A stretch of 33,180 nt of DNA. Origin: Acidimicrobiia bacterium. GTDB taxonomy: Bacteria > Actinomycetota > Acidimicrobiia > ATN3 > PSLF01. The translations under genes and the position numbers were made by a program. The notes beneath the pieces are model-generated. The model did no database searches. It had not been told where the DNA came from and worked only from the letters and a program-made list of their open reading frames with translations. The stretch covers positions 1-33,180 of the forward strand of contig PSLF01000004.1 in assembly GCA_040289475.1 (NCBI GenBank). Reading direction: 5' to 3'. Shown piece by piece: positions 15,669 through 25,422 of the stretch. Positions within the stretch are counted from its first letter, which is position 1. Each line of letters opens with the position of its first letter.

Positions 15669-18482
15669 CTAGAACGAGTGCACAAAAAAGAGCATTCCGC
15701 CTGCGTATATTGGCTTGTCCGAACTGATCCTGAAGGCAGTGTCCCGGGAGGCAGCTGCTCCCTCAGGTGAAGACCTCAGATCGAACTTCAAAATTGCTCC
15801 TGGGCCGACTCTAACAGTCTTGCTGAGAGCAGTATCTAGAGACGACGCCAACCATACCAACCGGCTTGGATAGTAGTCGATGCGTACCGTAGTCTCCTCA
15901 GAGGAGGGGTTGTAGATAACGAGCTCCGATCTGAAGTCAGGGTTGGTCGTGGCAAACGGAAAGTCAAGCCGCCGATTTTCATCCGTCTGGGGACGCTCAG
16001 TAAACCCATCGCTGAACGCCCCGTCGAGGACGAGCGATTCGAGCTCGAATGACACCGGGTGCGTACTCTTCACCACCAGCGAATAAACACCGGACCGCAC
16101 TCCGAGCCCCGCGCCTACGGCAACATCTAAATCTATGTCGCTTCGACCCGGAGCTATTTGAACCTCCCGCATCTGCTTCTCGCCAGAAGAAAGAACATAC
16201 TCCAGGCTGACTCGTGCAGAGTCGGAAGCCGGATTGAAAGCCACGAGCGTGGGATGATACCCCGCCCCAGAGAGTACTAAAGGAAAAACTCCCTCCTTGG
16301 TAAGGGGTGCCGGCGGGGAGGTGTCGCCTCCGCTGACTCCCCCAACCGAGTAGTAAATCTGGCGTTCCACAACAACGGGCTCGGAGGACCGCACTACCGT
16401 AGCTAGATAGTTTGCACTGGAGCCAATTCCCCCATCTTTTGGACTGGAAGTGACATCTACAGTCGCTGGTGCTCTTGGGGGAACAGCGATTGTTGTCTCT
16501 ATACTTCTGCCGTCGGCTATGTACTCGATCGAAACCCTAGCCTCTCGATCAGCAGGGTTCAAAAACCCGAGGATTTGCGAGTATCCCCCCCCCGTTCTTC
16601 CTACTGGAAAGTACGCCTCTGTGGTCGGCTCCGGGAGACCAGAATGGATTGTCCCTCCCGTCCACCCGCGATCGCTCACAAAGAAAAACGATCCACGCGC
16701 TGCGGCGATCGGAACATCTGAGTCCACCACCAAACCTAACATCAGATGGCCCGCACCATAACCGCCCCCCCTGTCGAATCGGGTATTGATAGTCAGCCCC
16801 TCTTTGGGCATGACCACAGCTCTTCGCAGACCAACCGTCCTCCCACCAGGAAAGTAGTTCAGGTTGACCGTGGCCGCTACATCTGTGGGGTTGAAGAGAT
16901 ACACAAGGTCGACAAAGCCACCCTCATTTCGTCCAGGACCGAAATACCAGCGAGTTCTGGCCTGTTGTACGCCGTTCAAGTAAGTAAGACCGTCCGCCAC
17001 CCTTGAAGTCGAGCGACCCGATCGGGTCCACCCGACCAGGTTGAACACGTTCAACAAGATAAAGAGAGCAAAAAGGAAGCAAGACACTAAAGTCCTGAGT
17101 CTAGGGCCTCTAAAAACAGATGCAATCCCAAAGACGGTTGCAACAGATATCGGAGCCGACAGGGGGTACATATAGCGTCCGACCATAGCAATTCCCCCGA
17201 GGAGTGGTAGCACAAGCATGAAAGCGTATCCGGAGACGATCGAGCCTGTAGAGATGAGCAGACTTTGTAGCCGGAGCGACCCCATCGCTGTCGGCCGACT
17301 CAAAAGCGTTGGCCTGCCCTCGACAGCCCTGAGACGCAGAAGCCAGAGAATCCAACCTGCGACAGCAAGCGTCCACACCGTAACCGCTGCCGCGACGTTG
17401 TAGCGCTTGTCAGCCCAAACCCAGGTAGGCTCACCCCAGATGTAAGACAGGAGTAGATGCCTCGAAGAAGAGAGAATGTACCCAGCCACCGAGCTGAGAT
17501 TGTCGAGGCTTGGGGCCGGGAAAAAAGCTCCTAGGAATCTCGACATCCTGCTCTGGCCTGTGGCCTCTCCGTAAACAAGGATGTTCCTCGCCAACCATGG
17601 AAGGAAAAGGGTCATGCTCGAGGCCGCTACCGGCACGAGCTTGCGAATTCCCTGCTGAAGCCCCAACCGTGCCACGAAAACAACCACCGTTAGCGGCGCA
17701 AGATACCACAGAACCGACTTCGTTAGAAGCGCGGTGCCCAAAACCACCCCGCCCGCTAGCAAGCGTCTGTTGTCCAGCGCCTGCTCAGGGGTCTGCCAGA
17801 AAGAGACGAGAAGGAGGATCACAACTCCCCCCATAACAGCAGCCAGGGCGTCATTGGTAACCTGGCTCGAATTGAGTAGGTATCCCTGAAGAACTAAAAA
17901 GGAGGCCGGTGCACCTATCTGGAGCATTCGCGTGCCAGGAGAAATTCTTCGGGCGAGGCGGTAAGAAACAACAACGGAGAGAGATGCTAAGAACGCCGAA
18001 AAAATCCGAACCGCATACACCTTGAGGATTGTCGACCCCGGGACTGCTAAATACACAAGAGCCGCCGCAAGATAGTACATAGGTGGCTGAATAGCCTCGT
18101 AGTTGAATCGCCACAAGTTGTCTCTAACCCACTGCGACACGTCTTTTTCAGGAAGGTTCTCTGGCGCAGCACCAGTGTAGAGCCGCAGGGAAGGATCTCT
18201 GGGATACTGCCATCCCCATTGGCGATCCCTGCCGATTGCAAGCACTTTCTCGGAAACCACAGTGTCCCCGGCACGCGGGAGCTCGCCGTGTTCGGCCACC
18301 AGCTCGACGTATCCGAAGTGCGGGCCCTCGTCCACCACACTCCAAACCGGCTGTATAAGCGCGTACGCTACCGCGGCAGCGAAAACCGCGAGCCAAATTG
18401 CCACAGCGATGGCCGCCACATTTTTATCGCTTTCGTCGTAGGGAAACACCCGACAAAGTTTTGTGGCTAGCCTACCCACCAC
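15669..18482 (-). CDS. GT-C (GT39/ArnT-like) membrane glycosyltransferase with C-terminal beta-repeat region
   Basis: About 937 residues. The N-terminal half has roughly ten membrane helices and, after the first helix, the motif VVDEGPHFGYVE; a DE-x-x-H of this kind in the first outer loop carries the catalytic acid in polyprenyl-phosphate-sugar-dependent GT-C enzymes. The C-terminal ~430 residues hold four related units of ~100 residues, each with a start like YFPVGRTGGGYSQILGFLNP, an N-P turn and a VxIxY strand, then a proline- or glycine-led strand. They resemble the actinobacterial DUF5719 pattern and are predicted to lie outside the membrane. The reading frame extends further upstream but would overlap the preceding gene by >200 bases. 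A GGGAGAGGG site supports GTG 18482 or 18479 as the start. Confidence 0.82.
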   Translation of the reverse strand: MVGRLATKLCRVFPYDESDKNVAAIAVAIWLAVFAAAVAYALIQPVWSVVDEGPHFGYVELVAEHGELPRAGDTVVSEKVLAIGRDRQWGWQYPRDPSLRLYTGAAPENLPEKDVSQWVRDNLWRFNYEAIQPPMYYLAAALVYLAVPGSTILKVYAVRIFSAFLASLSVVVSYRLARRISPGTRMLQIGAPASFLVLQGYLLNSSQVTNDALAAVMGGVVILLLVSFWQTPEQALDNRRLLAGGVVLGTALLTKSVLWYLAPLTVVVFVARLGLQQGIRKLVPVAASSMTLFLPWLARNILVYGEATGQSRMSRFLGAFFPAPSLDNLSSVAGYILSSSRHLLLSYIWGEPTWVWADKRYNVAAAVTVWTLAVAGWILWLLRLRAVEGRPTLLSRPTAMGSLRLQSLLISTGSIVSGYAFMLVLPLLGGIAMVGRYMYPLSAPISVATVFGIASVFRGPRLRTLVSCFLFALFILLNVFNLVGWTRSGRSTSRVADGLTYLNGVQQARTRWYFGPGRNEGGFVDLVYLFNPTDVAATVNLNYFPGGRTVGLRRAVVMPKEGLTINTRFDRGGGYGAGHLMLGLVVDSDVPIAAARGSFFFVSDRGWTGGTIHSGLPEPTTEAYFPVGRTGGGYSQILGFLNPADREARVSIEYIADGRSIETTIAVPPRAPATVDVTSSPKDGGIGSSANYLATVVRSSEPVVVERQIYYSVGGVSGGDTSPPAPLTKEGVFPLVLSGAGYHPTLVAFNPASDSARVSLEYVLSSGEKQMREVQIAPGRSDIDLDVAVGAGLGVRSGVYSLVVKSTHPVSFELESLVLDGAFSDGFTERPQTDENRRLDFPFATTNPDFRSELVIYNPSSEETTVRIDYYPSRLVWLASSLDTALSKTVRVGPGAILKFDLRSSPEGAAASRDTAFRISSDKPIYAGGMLFFVHSF

Positions 18483-19624
18483 CCTCTCCCGAAGAGATAA
18501 GCAAGCACTAACTGAGATCCCGCAAAGAGAGCCCAAAGAATGAGCCGTAGCCGCTTTTTCCGTAAAATCCACCCTAATCCAGCAAAGAAGGGAAAGAACG
18601 AAAGCGCGTAGCGAGCGAACGAGTTGGTGGTCCCGGACAAGAGGGGTAGCGAAGAAGCCGAGGCCCAGAAAAGGATCCACGTCCCGTTGAGCTTTCTCAC
18701 CGCCAAAACCAGTATCGCCACCACGGCTACAACTGTCATCAAGTCAAGCAAGTAGGCCCAATAGAGATCCGGCCGCGTCCCGCCAATGTAGGAGTTAGGC
18801 CGCAACAGCTCGCCAGCGGTCTTTATCACTGGTACGAAAACCGCGGACCTTTGATGAGGCCACCCGTCTAGCTGTGCCGAATAGAAAGCGGCTGGATTTC
18901 TAAAACGCGCCCACAAGTAAAAGCAGTATGAAGCCGCACCGGTCAAACTCGCGATCCCGGCTGCCGCGGCAAGCGCTGGTGGACGGCATCTGAGACGGCC
19001 GAGGTTCCAATTGGCTTTGTCCAGCGCCATCCAAAGAAACGCTGGAGCTAGAAGAACTCCAAAGACTTTGAGGGCACTGGCAACTGCTCCAACGGTGCCT
19101 GCAAGCCACCACCTGCTTTTCGACGCAAAGAAAAACGCAGCGAGTACTGAGGCAACGAACGCTGCTTCTGGATAGGGTAGAACGAAAAAAAACGCAGTGG
19201 GAAACAGCGCCAGGCTGATCGCTGCGCGCCTCCCCACTTTCGGTCCGAGCTGTTCGCGTACCACTGCGTATGCCAAGGGCGAGATGACTATCGACACAGC
19301 AAGCGAAATGGCAACCCCCGCCCACGCATAGCTAATTGAGGCGATCTCGCCGAGATACCTCATCGCCAAAGGAAATGCCGGAAAAAATGCGACGTTGGAA
19401 TCAGTGCCGGAAAGATAGTTGTACCCACTGGCTGCAATACCCAGGTACCAGTGGCCGTCCCAGTTGACGATGGCTTCGCCAAGGCCCGAGCTCAACTTTT
19501 GAGAAAGTGAGGCACCACCGAGAGCTAGCGCTGCCAAATCGGCAAGGCGCATGCCGATTGGCAACAGCCAAAGGACAGCGAGATGAGTCTTGCTAGACGA
19601 AGCTTCGTCAGGATCAGGCTGCAT
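18467..19624 (-). CDS. PIG-V-like mannosyltransferase, GT-C fold
   Basis: A polytopic protein of ~385 residues with about ten hydrophobic helices. NWDGHWYLGIAASGY in the first outer loop matches the W-D-G-x-W-Y-x-x-I-A-x-x-G-Y motif of bacterial PIG-V-type mannosyltransferases, and SNVAFFPAFPL follows as in that family. Members move mannose from polyprenyl-phosphate-mannose to lipids or proteins on the outer side of the membrane. Acceptor and sugar here are inferred. I chose the ATG at 19624; a TTG at 19642 would add six residues. The start overlaps the end of the ppx gene by 11 bases, and its end overlaps the next glycosyltransferase start by about 16 bases, so the three are a tight operon. 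Confidence 0.85.
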   Translation of the reverse strand: MQPDPDEASSSKTHLAVLWLLPIGMRLADLAALALGGASLSQKLSSGLGEAIVNWDGHWYLGIAASGYNYLSGTDSNVAFFPAFPLAMRYLGEIASISYAWAGVAISLAVSIVISPLAYAVVREQLGPKVGRRAAISLALFPTAFFFVLPYPEAAFVASVLAAFFFASKSRWWLAGTVGAVASALKVFGVLLAPAFLWMALDKANWNLGRLRCRPPALAAAAGIASLTGAASYCFYLWARFRNPAAFYSAQLDGWPHQRSAVFVPVIKTAGELLRPNSYIGGTRPDLYWAYLLDLMTVVAVVAILVLAVRKLNGTWILFWASASSLPLLSGTTNSFARYALSFFPFFAGLGWILRKKRLRLILWALFAGSQLVLAYLFGRGWWVG

Positions 19625-20621
19625 CTGATCCCAACAACCCAAGAGAAATCGCTAATGCCGCGCCGTCCAAGATATCGGCCTCGGACACGATGACCTCTTC
19701 GAACTCCCACCGTCTCAAAATCGCCACTAACACAACTGTGCCTCCGACAATCACGTCGGCGCGCTTAGGTTCAAGCCCAGGCTCGTTGCGAAGTTCCTCC
19801 TTTGGAGTTGTAGCGAGGTACCTAAACAGCTCCTCCACCTGACGTCTGCCAAGACGGTGGTGGTGCACCGCGTCAGGGTCGTAAGACTCCAATCCCAAGT
19901 CCATTGCGGCAAGGCTCGTTACAGTGCCCGCCAGCCCGACGAAGGAGCGTGCACTTCTGGCCGGAAACTCTCTCTCGGCACTTACCAAACAGCAGTTGAC
20001 TTCCCTAAGGGCCTCCGACAGTTCCTCCGCTCTTGGAGGATTCGAATGCAAAAACCGCTCGGTAAGCCGTACACAGCCAATGTCGAGGCTGGCCCAGCCC
20101 ATCAATGAGATCCCTGGGAAAACAAGAGGTTCATCGTCGGAGTACGACAAGATGGAATTTGGCCCAGACTTGCTCTCTTGTAGACCTAATGCCAGCTCCG
20201 TGGAGCCGCCCCCTATGTCAACGACCAAAATTGGTCCAGGGCCAGCGTCTGGCCATGCCCCAATGGCCCCCGCGAACGACAACATTGCCTCTGCTTGCCC
20301 GCTTAGCAGCGTTGGACGTACTCCCAGCGAGTCCTCTACCTTGACGAAGAATTCCTCGTGATTGCTGGCATCTCTGCAAGCGCTCGTGGCAATTGCGCCA
20401 ACTCGGTCGGCCCCCAACGATCGAATCGTTCGAGAGTACTCGCATAGAAGAGCGCACGTTCGCTCCATAGCTTCTAATTTGATGATTCTTTCGGAAGAGA
20501 CGCCCTCGCCCAGACGTGTGATCGTGGTTGTACGCACGATCGTCGATAGACCGTCACCTTCGGTGTCAGCCACTAGAAGTCGTGTCGAGTTTGTTCCTAT
20601 GTCGACCGCTGCAACCCTCAT
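19614..20621 (-). CDS. ppx: Exopolyphosphatase / pppGpp phosphohydrolase family protein
   Basis: A 335-residue Ppx/GppA protein of the sugar kinase/actin ATPase fold. The first phosphate loop is VAAVDIGTNSTRLLVAD at the N-terminus and the second is VVDIGGGSTELALG; GLAGTVTSLAAMDLG and a C-terminal VIVSEADILDGAAL also fit. The family hydrolyses inorganic polyphosphate or pppGpp. The length matches the short actinobacterial form (Mycobacterium Ppx2-like), which lacks the extra HD domain of E. coli Ppx. The reading frame could start 90 codons earlier, but homology begins at ATG 20621, which has GAGGA upstream. It overlaps the DUF501 gene by 56 bases. The enzyme class is sure; polyphosphate versus pppGpp preference is not. 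Confidence 0.92.
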   Translation of the reverse strand: MRVAAVDIGTNSTRLLVADTEGDGLSTIVRTTTITRLGEGVSSERIIKLEAMERTCALLCEYSRTIRSLGADRVGAIATSACRDASNHEEFFVKVEDSLGVRPTLLSGQAEAMLSFAGAIGAWPDAGPGPILVVDIGGGSTELALGLQESKSGPNSILSYSDDEPLVFPGISLMGWASLDIGCVRLTERFLHSNPPRAEELSEALREVNCCLVSAEREFPARSARSFVGLAGTVTSLAAMDLGLESYDPDAVHHHRLGRRQVEELFRYLATTPKEELRNEPGLEPKRADVIVGGTVVLVAILRRWEFEEVIVSEADILDGAALAISLGLLGSDAA

Positions 20622-21189
20622 CAGATCCTCGTTTTGCTGGCTTCCTAGGTCCCGATACCGGGTGATGTGGCTCCCTCCACAACGGATTCCTGGCCGTGCC
20701 CACAACACAGGGTAGCTCGCAGTCGAGGGGCTCCACGTCAGGAGCCACATCCTCTCCGACTGGATTTGGATACCCGGCGAGAAAATGCGCGTAGTGAGCA
20801 TGAAGGCACTTGATGGCGCAAGGCGACGCCGACCCAGCAATCCCACCCTTTGGTCGAGGGCCCAAGTATCCATTGGGAATGTGAGCATCACGCTCCCGGG
20901 CGTATGCTATGTGCGCTTCAGCAAGGCGCCGGGCGAAATTTGGATCCCTCCTCGTCCTCTGGGACAACTCGTGGATCCTACACATTCCTTCTAGTCGCCC
21001 AACCCGAGAGACCGCCAATGGACAGGTTAGCCAGAACCGGGTAGGAAAAGGGGTCCCGTCATCGAGGAGGGGTGAAACTTCTATAGAGACAGGAAGACCC
21101 AAATGACAAAGGGACACGACTTTTACGCAGCCCCTCAGTTTCCTGCCTACCTGAACCGATGCAGCGGCGCGTAACCGATCCTCGTCCAT
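20566..21189 (-). CDS. DUF501 family protein
   Basis: A 207-residue protein matching the DUF501 family: an early VQVGRKLRG, CHLGLPVSIEV, then DDGTPFPTRFWLTCPLAVSR and the conserved IKCLHAHYAHFLAG followed by NPVG. The Cys and His residues of the KCLHAHYAH segment look like a metal or catalytic site, but no activity is established for the family as far as I know. The last ~45 residues are polar, not conserved, and lie over the start of ppx. In Mycobacterium the same order of enolase, FtsB-like protein, DUF501 and Ppx is found. Role unknown. Confidence 0.9.
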   Translation of the reverse strand: MDEDRLRAAASVQVGRKLRGCVKVVSLCHLGLPVSIEVSPLLDDGTPFPTRFWLTCPLAVSRVGRLEGMCRIHELSQRTRRDPNFARRLAEAHIAYARERDAHIPNGYLGPRPKGGIAGSASPCAIKCLHAHYAHFLAGYPNPVGEDVAPDVEPLDCELPCVVGTARNPLWREPHHPVSGPRKPAKRGSDEGCSGRHRNKLDTTSSG

Positions 21190-21358
21190 CTCTATTAGAC
21201 GAAGCGTCCTTGAAACGTTTTAAGAAGCTTTCGAACTTGGCACACGCCTCTATACACCAACCTTCGAAATTGTTACCGAGCCTGCCTCGGCTTGAACCAT
21301 GCGTCAGAGAGTCGGGGCCGAGGTGCGTCGTGCTTCGACATTGATCGTTTTGCCAGCT

Positions 21359-22021
21359 CTACCCCTTCGTAGACGACGCCTTCGTTGCCGGCTGCGGCGA
21401 AGATTGACGCAGAGGTGAACGACTGGGGCTTGGAGTTGGCGTCGGGCCGGTTTTATCCGGGGACCCGGCGCTCTGTGTCCTTCTAGAAGTATTAGATGTC
21501 GGTGCCAACGTAGTCTGGCTTTTTTGAGTAGGCGCCTCGGAGACGCTGTTTGGCGTAGAAGATCGAGTCTTCGTAGGATCAGGCCAAGGCCCTTCAACCG
21601 GAACAAAGACAATCTCGCCGGGGCGAGCCAGACCGAGATTTTCACGTGCCAACCGCTCGATCGACGCCGGGTTACGTGCCTCTTTGGCTTTGTTTCGAAG
21701 CACCTCCGCTTCTAACCGCAATCTGGCAGCCTCCGTCCGCATCCGAGAGGCGTCGCTACGGTAGGAAAGGATTTTTCCTAAAGGGAGCGCGGCTATAAAC
21801 ACAATGACTACACATATTGCTAGTACCAAGAAGTAGTGAAGTAACCAGCCTTCCAGAACCGATCCAACGGTATTGAGTTCTTGATCAAGTCCTACGTGTG
21901 TTCGCTTCTTGTTCTGGAAGGTCAAATCCCCCGAAACCGGGAGCGCCGAATTTCTCTCGTCCGATAATTTCCGAGGATTCCGGCGAAACTTTCCAGTGAA
22001 GAGTGCAGGATTAGAAGCCAT
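21359..22021 (-). CDS. FtsB/DivIC-like septum formation initiator
   Basis: A 220-residue single-pass protein: a basic cytoplasmic N-terminus, one membrane helix (GWLLHYFLVLAICVVIVFIA), then a short coiled coil (RMRTEAARLRLEAEVLRNKA) and the family's closing element IERLARENLGLARPGEIVFV. FtsB/DivIC proteins form a complex with FtsL and FtsQ at the division septum. The C-terminal ~75 residues are Ser/Thr/Pro-rich and probably disordered. The frame opens 50 codons earlier inside enolase, but ATG 22021 lies 19 bases after the eno stop and fits the family, though no strong ribosome site is visible. The 169 bases between this gene and DUF501 hold nothing I can support. Confidence 0.88.
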   Translation of the reverse strand: MASNPALFTGKFRRNPRKLSDERNSALPVSGDLTFQNKKRTHVGLDQELNTVGSVLEGWLLHYFLVLAICVVIVFIAALPLGKILSYRSDASRMRTEAARLRLEAEVLRNKAKEARNPASIERLARENLGLARPGEIVFVPVEGPWPDPTKTRSSTPNSVSEAPTQKSQTTLAPTSNTSRRTQSAGSPDKTGPTPTPSPSRSPLRQSSPQPATKASSTKG

Positions 22022-22040
22022 AGCAAACGACAGAGATCTA

Positions 22041-23423
<1,383 letters not shown>

Positions 23424-23487
23424 CTAGCGCTCGACCAGCCTGGATGGTGCGCATCAGAAAGATTGCTTGCTTTGCTAGCTCACGACC

Positions 23488-23516
23488 ATTGTAAACCAAG
23501 TCACGCTCAATGCCAT
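23488..23516 (-). promoter_or_regulatory. Candidate promoter for eno
   Basis: On the minus strand ATGGCA (4 of 6 to the -35 consensus) is followed after 17 bases by TACAAT (5 of 6 to the -10). It would give eno an untranslated leader of about 135 bases. The match is moderate and could arise by chance in this gap. Confidence 0.3.
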
Positions 23517-23628
23517 CAGAATGCAACAATTCGATCCTGGAAGGCGATCGAGGCTAGAGGACAACGCAGCGACGAGGTTCACAAACGCTCAGATAAGGTG
23601 CCGCCCTGCTACCGCAAAATTCGCGCAA

Positions 23629-23799
23629 TCAACTCGCTCTAAATCGAGGAATGGGTGCTAGATAGGCATGTCTCGCGCAAAAGTCGCCCTTGTTGTAGAA
23701 GGAAAGTGCAACGTTGCAGCCAGCAGCCATGCAGCGGCGTTTTTTCTTGGCGACTTCAGCGGCTCTTTTATCTTTAAGAATCTTTCTATTTCGTGCCAT
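23629..23799 (-). CDS. Small basic zinc-finger-like protein, 56 residues
   Basis: An ATG at 23799 opens a 56-codon frame ending in TGA at 23629-23631. The first 22 residues are strongly basic (MARNRKILKDKRAAEVAKKK). Then Cys23, Cys28, Cys41 and His44 form C-x4-C-x12-C-x2-H within RCMAAGCNVALSFYNKGDFC followed by ARH. This resembles small zinc-knuckle modules with the pattern C-x4-C-x(n)-G-x-C-x2-H that bind nucleic acids. No clear ribosome site precedes the ATG, and an in-frame TAA lies four codons upstream, so the start is either this ATG or further downstream. The frame sits in the 700-base gap 23346-24045 between divergent eno and the thioredoxin gene, which holds no larger gene I can support. 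The call rests on the motif alone. Confidence 0.45.
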   Translation of the reverse strand: MARNRKILKDKRAAEVAKKKRRCMAAGCNVALSFYNKGDFCARHAYLAPIPRFRAS

Positions 23800-24045
23800 A
23801 AGGATCGGTTACCGGTGCCGAGCGTTCTCACGCGCTGTGACCCTGCTCGTATTTTGGATGTCGCTTTGAATCTCGGCGGAAATAAGCTGCCTCTTGAGAA
23901 GCACTTCGATTTAAGTGTGGAAGCACACGATCCAGGAAAACAGTGAGGAAGTTTTTTCAAGACAAATTTTGATTTAAGTCGCCTACAGCTTCGTACGCGA
24001 TGGATGCGAAAGATATCGTTCTTTTGCAGAGGGTTTCACTAGGAG

Positions 24046-24678
24046 ATGGCAGACACTCACAGAGAATCCAATCAAAGCCAAAATTACACAGGCAAAACCA
24101 TTTCTTATAAAAAAAGCTCCATTCTGGGATGGCTAGCTCCAGTACTCGTCTCAGCAGGGCTGGCAACTGTCGCGATCGTAGTGACCGTATCGACGGCTCG
24201 GTCTCCCACGGTTTCGGGTCCTGCCGACAACTCCGAGGATTACGGGGTCGCCACACTCGGGCGTCCCGCTCCTGACTTCAACGTCGAGCTCATAGACTCG
24301 GGAACTTTCCGCCTATCTGAAGCCAAGGGTAAGGTCGTACTAATCAATTTTTGGGGCACCTGGTGCGCTCCGTGTGAAAAAGAGATGCCTCTCCTCCAGC
24401 GGGCCTCCAAAGCATTCGAGGGCGAGTTGATCGTTGTGGGCCTTGCGGTCAATGACTCCAAGGACGCAGTCTTGAAGTTCAGATCGCGTCTGGGGATCAC
24501 CTTTCCTGTCGGCCTGGATGACGGCCGCGTGGCCGGATACTACCTTGTATCAGGGTTTCCTACCACAGTGATAGTCGGTAAAGACGGAACCGTGGTGTCT
24601 AGGGAAAGCAGGGCATTTTTAGACTATGAATCACTGATCAAAGAGATCGACAAGGCTAGATTGCAGTCAGATTCTTGA
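24046..24678 (+). CDS. Membrane-anchored TlpA/ResA-type thioredoxin-like protein
   Basis: A 210-residue protein with a short polar N-terminus, one membrane anchor (about 27-50) and an external thioredoxin fold of the TlpA/ResA/AhpC-TSA type. The active site is NFWGTWCAPC (Cys107, Cys110), with the cis-proline loop SGFPTTVIV (Pro172) and the usual GRPAPDF entry strand. Such proteins reduce disulfides outside the membrane, for example in cytochrome c maturation or as general thiol reductants. The ATG is directly preceded by AGGAG, with AGAGGG further upstream. It is convergent with ccdA, its likely electron donor, and the last 12 bases of both genes overlap. Confidence 0.92.
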   Translation: MADTHRESNQSQNYTGKTISYKKSSILGWLAPVLVSAGLATVAIVVTVSTARSPTVSGPADNSEDYGVATLGRPAPDFNVELIDSGTFRLSEAKGKVVLINFWGTWCAPCEKEMPLLQRASKAFEGELIVVGLAVNDSKDAVLKFRSRLGITFPVGLDDGRVAGYYLVSGFPTTVIVGKDGTVVSRESRAFLDYESLIKEIDKARLQSDS

Positions 24679-25422
24679 CAGTCCATCCAAGCCGACAGCC
24701 GAAAATCCTCGCAATAGCCAGATAGAGATGATGGACACCTTGTTGAAAAAGAGAAGCGCACCGAACGCTACCAGAGTGACTCCCGCGATAGCCACGAGCT
24801 TACCCGAGTGTGGCCTCAGGCGCTTGGCCACCCCTAAAGCCTTGGATGTAGCAACAGCCACCAAAAGAAAAGGGACTCCTAGTCCCGCAGAGTAGGCGAG
24901 AAGGAGCAACGTTCCTTTCAACGCGGTGCCAGAAGTGTTGGCCACGGCGAGTACTGAGCCCAGAACCGGGCCTATGCATGGAGTCCACCCGAAGGCAAAA
25001 GCTGCCCCGAGTAGCGGTGCTGCCCACAGCCCTCTCTTGTTTCTAAGAAGTCCCTCTGCTGAAGAGGGTCGCACTGTCTTCATCAGCCAGGGGAACCGTC
25101 CGGCAGCAAACGCTACCAGAGCCGCTCCCATAATCACCACTACGAGTCCGGCAACTCTTCTCAGTACTACTTGGTTGGAAACCAACACCTGAGACACAGC
25201 CGAAACCGTTAAGTGGAGCAACACGAACACGGCAGTAAAGCCGATGACAAAAAGAATCACACCCAAAACCAGAGGTCCTCGGGGCACCGATCCTTCCTCT
25301 ATTTCGGAGGCTGACATTCCAGTAATCATTGAAAGATAGGCGGGGACGAGAGGCAGGACACAGGGAGACAAAAACGAGACCGTCCCCGCCACAAATGCTG
25401 AAGCTACTCCTACGCTCTCCAC
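24667..25422 (-). CDS. ccdA: CcdA-type thiol-disulfide transmembrane transporter
   Basis: A 251-residue protein with about six membrane helices that carries reducing power from cytoplasmic thioredoxin across the membrane to TlpA/ResA-like proteins. The two conserved cysteines lie in the expected intramembrane motifs: FLSPCVLPLVPAYLS (Cys21) and FGWTPCIGPVLG (Cys149). Length and topology match CcdA and not the larger DsbD. It starts with GTG that shares a base with the TAG stop of the NTF2-like gene (TAGTG), so translation is coupled. It is the last gene of a minus-strand run and meets the thioredoxin gene tail to tail. Confidence 0.93.
   Translation of the reverse strand: MESVGVASAFVAGTVSFLSPCVLPLVPAYLSMITGMSASEIEEGSVPRGPLVLGVILFVIGFTAVFVLLHLTVSAVSQVLVSNQVVLRRVAGLVVVIMGAALVAFAAGRFPWLMKTVRPSSAEGLLRNKRGLWAAPLLGAAFAFGWTPCIGPVLGSVLAVANTSGTALKGTLLLLAYSAGLGVPFLLVAVATSKALGVAKRLRPHSGKLVAIAGVTLVAFGALLFFNKVSIISIWLLRGFSAVGLDGLSRI

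Noticed and set aside
15445-15672. 75-codon plus-strand frame
   Set aside because: It is the antisense translation of tRNA-Leu, a common artefact (GGIRTPTPFRAGGFK-type string).
18483-18680. 66-codon N-terminal extension of the GT-C/beta-repeat protein
   Set aside because: It overlaps the PIG-V-like gene by more than 200 bases, while GTG 18482/18479 has a strong GGGAGAGGG site at the gene junction.
20622-20891. 90-codon N-terminal extension of ppx
   Set aside because: It lies entirely inside the DUF501 gene and precedes the family's start (MRVAAVDIGTNS), which has its own ribosome site.
23668-23946. 92-codon plus-strand frame in the eno-thioredoxin gap
   Set aside because: No ribosome site, no recognisable pattern, and it lies opposite the better supported zinc-finger-like small frame.
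23658-23960. 100-codon minus-strand frame in the same gap
   Set aside because: TTG start without ribosome site and a composition without domain features; it uses a different frame from the Cys/His small ORF.
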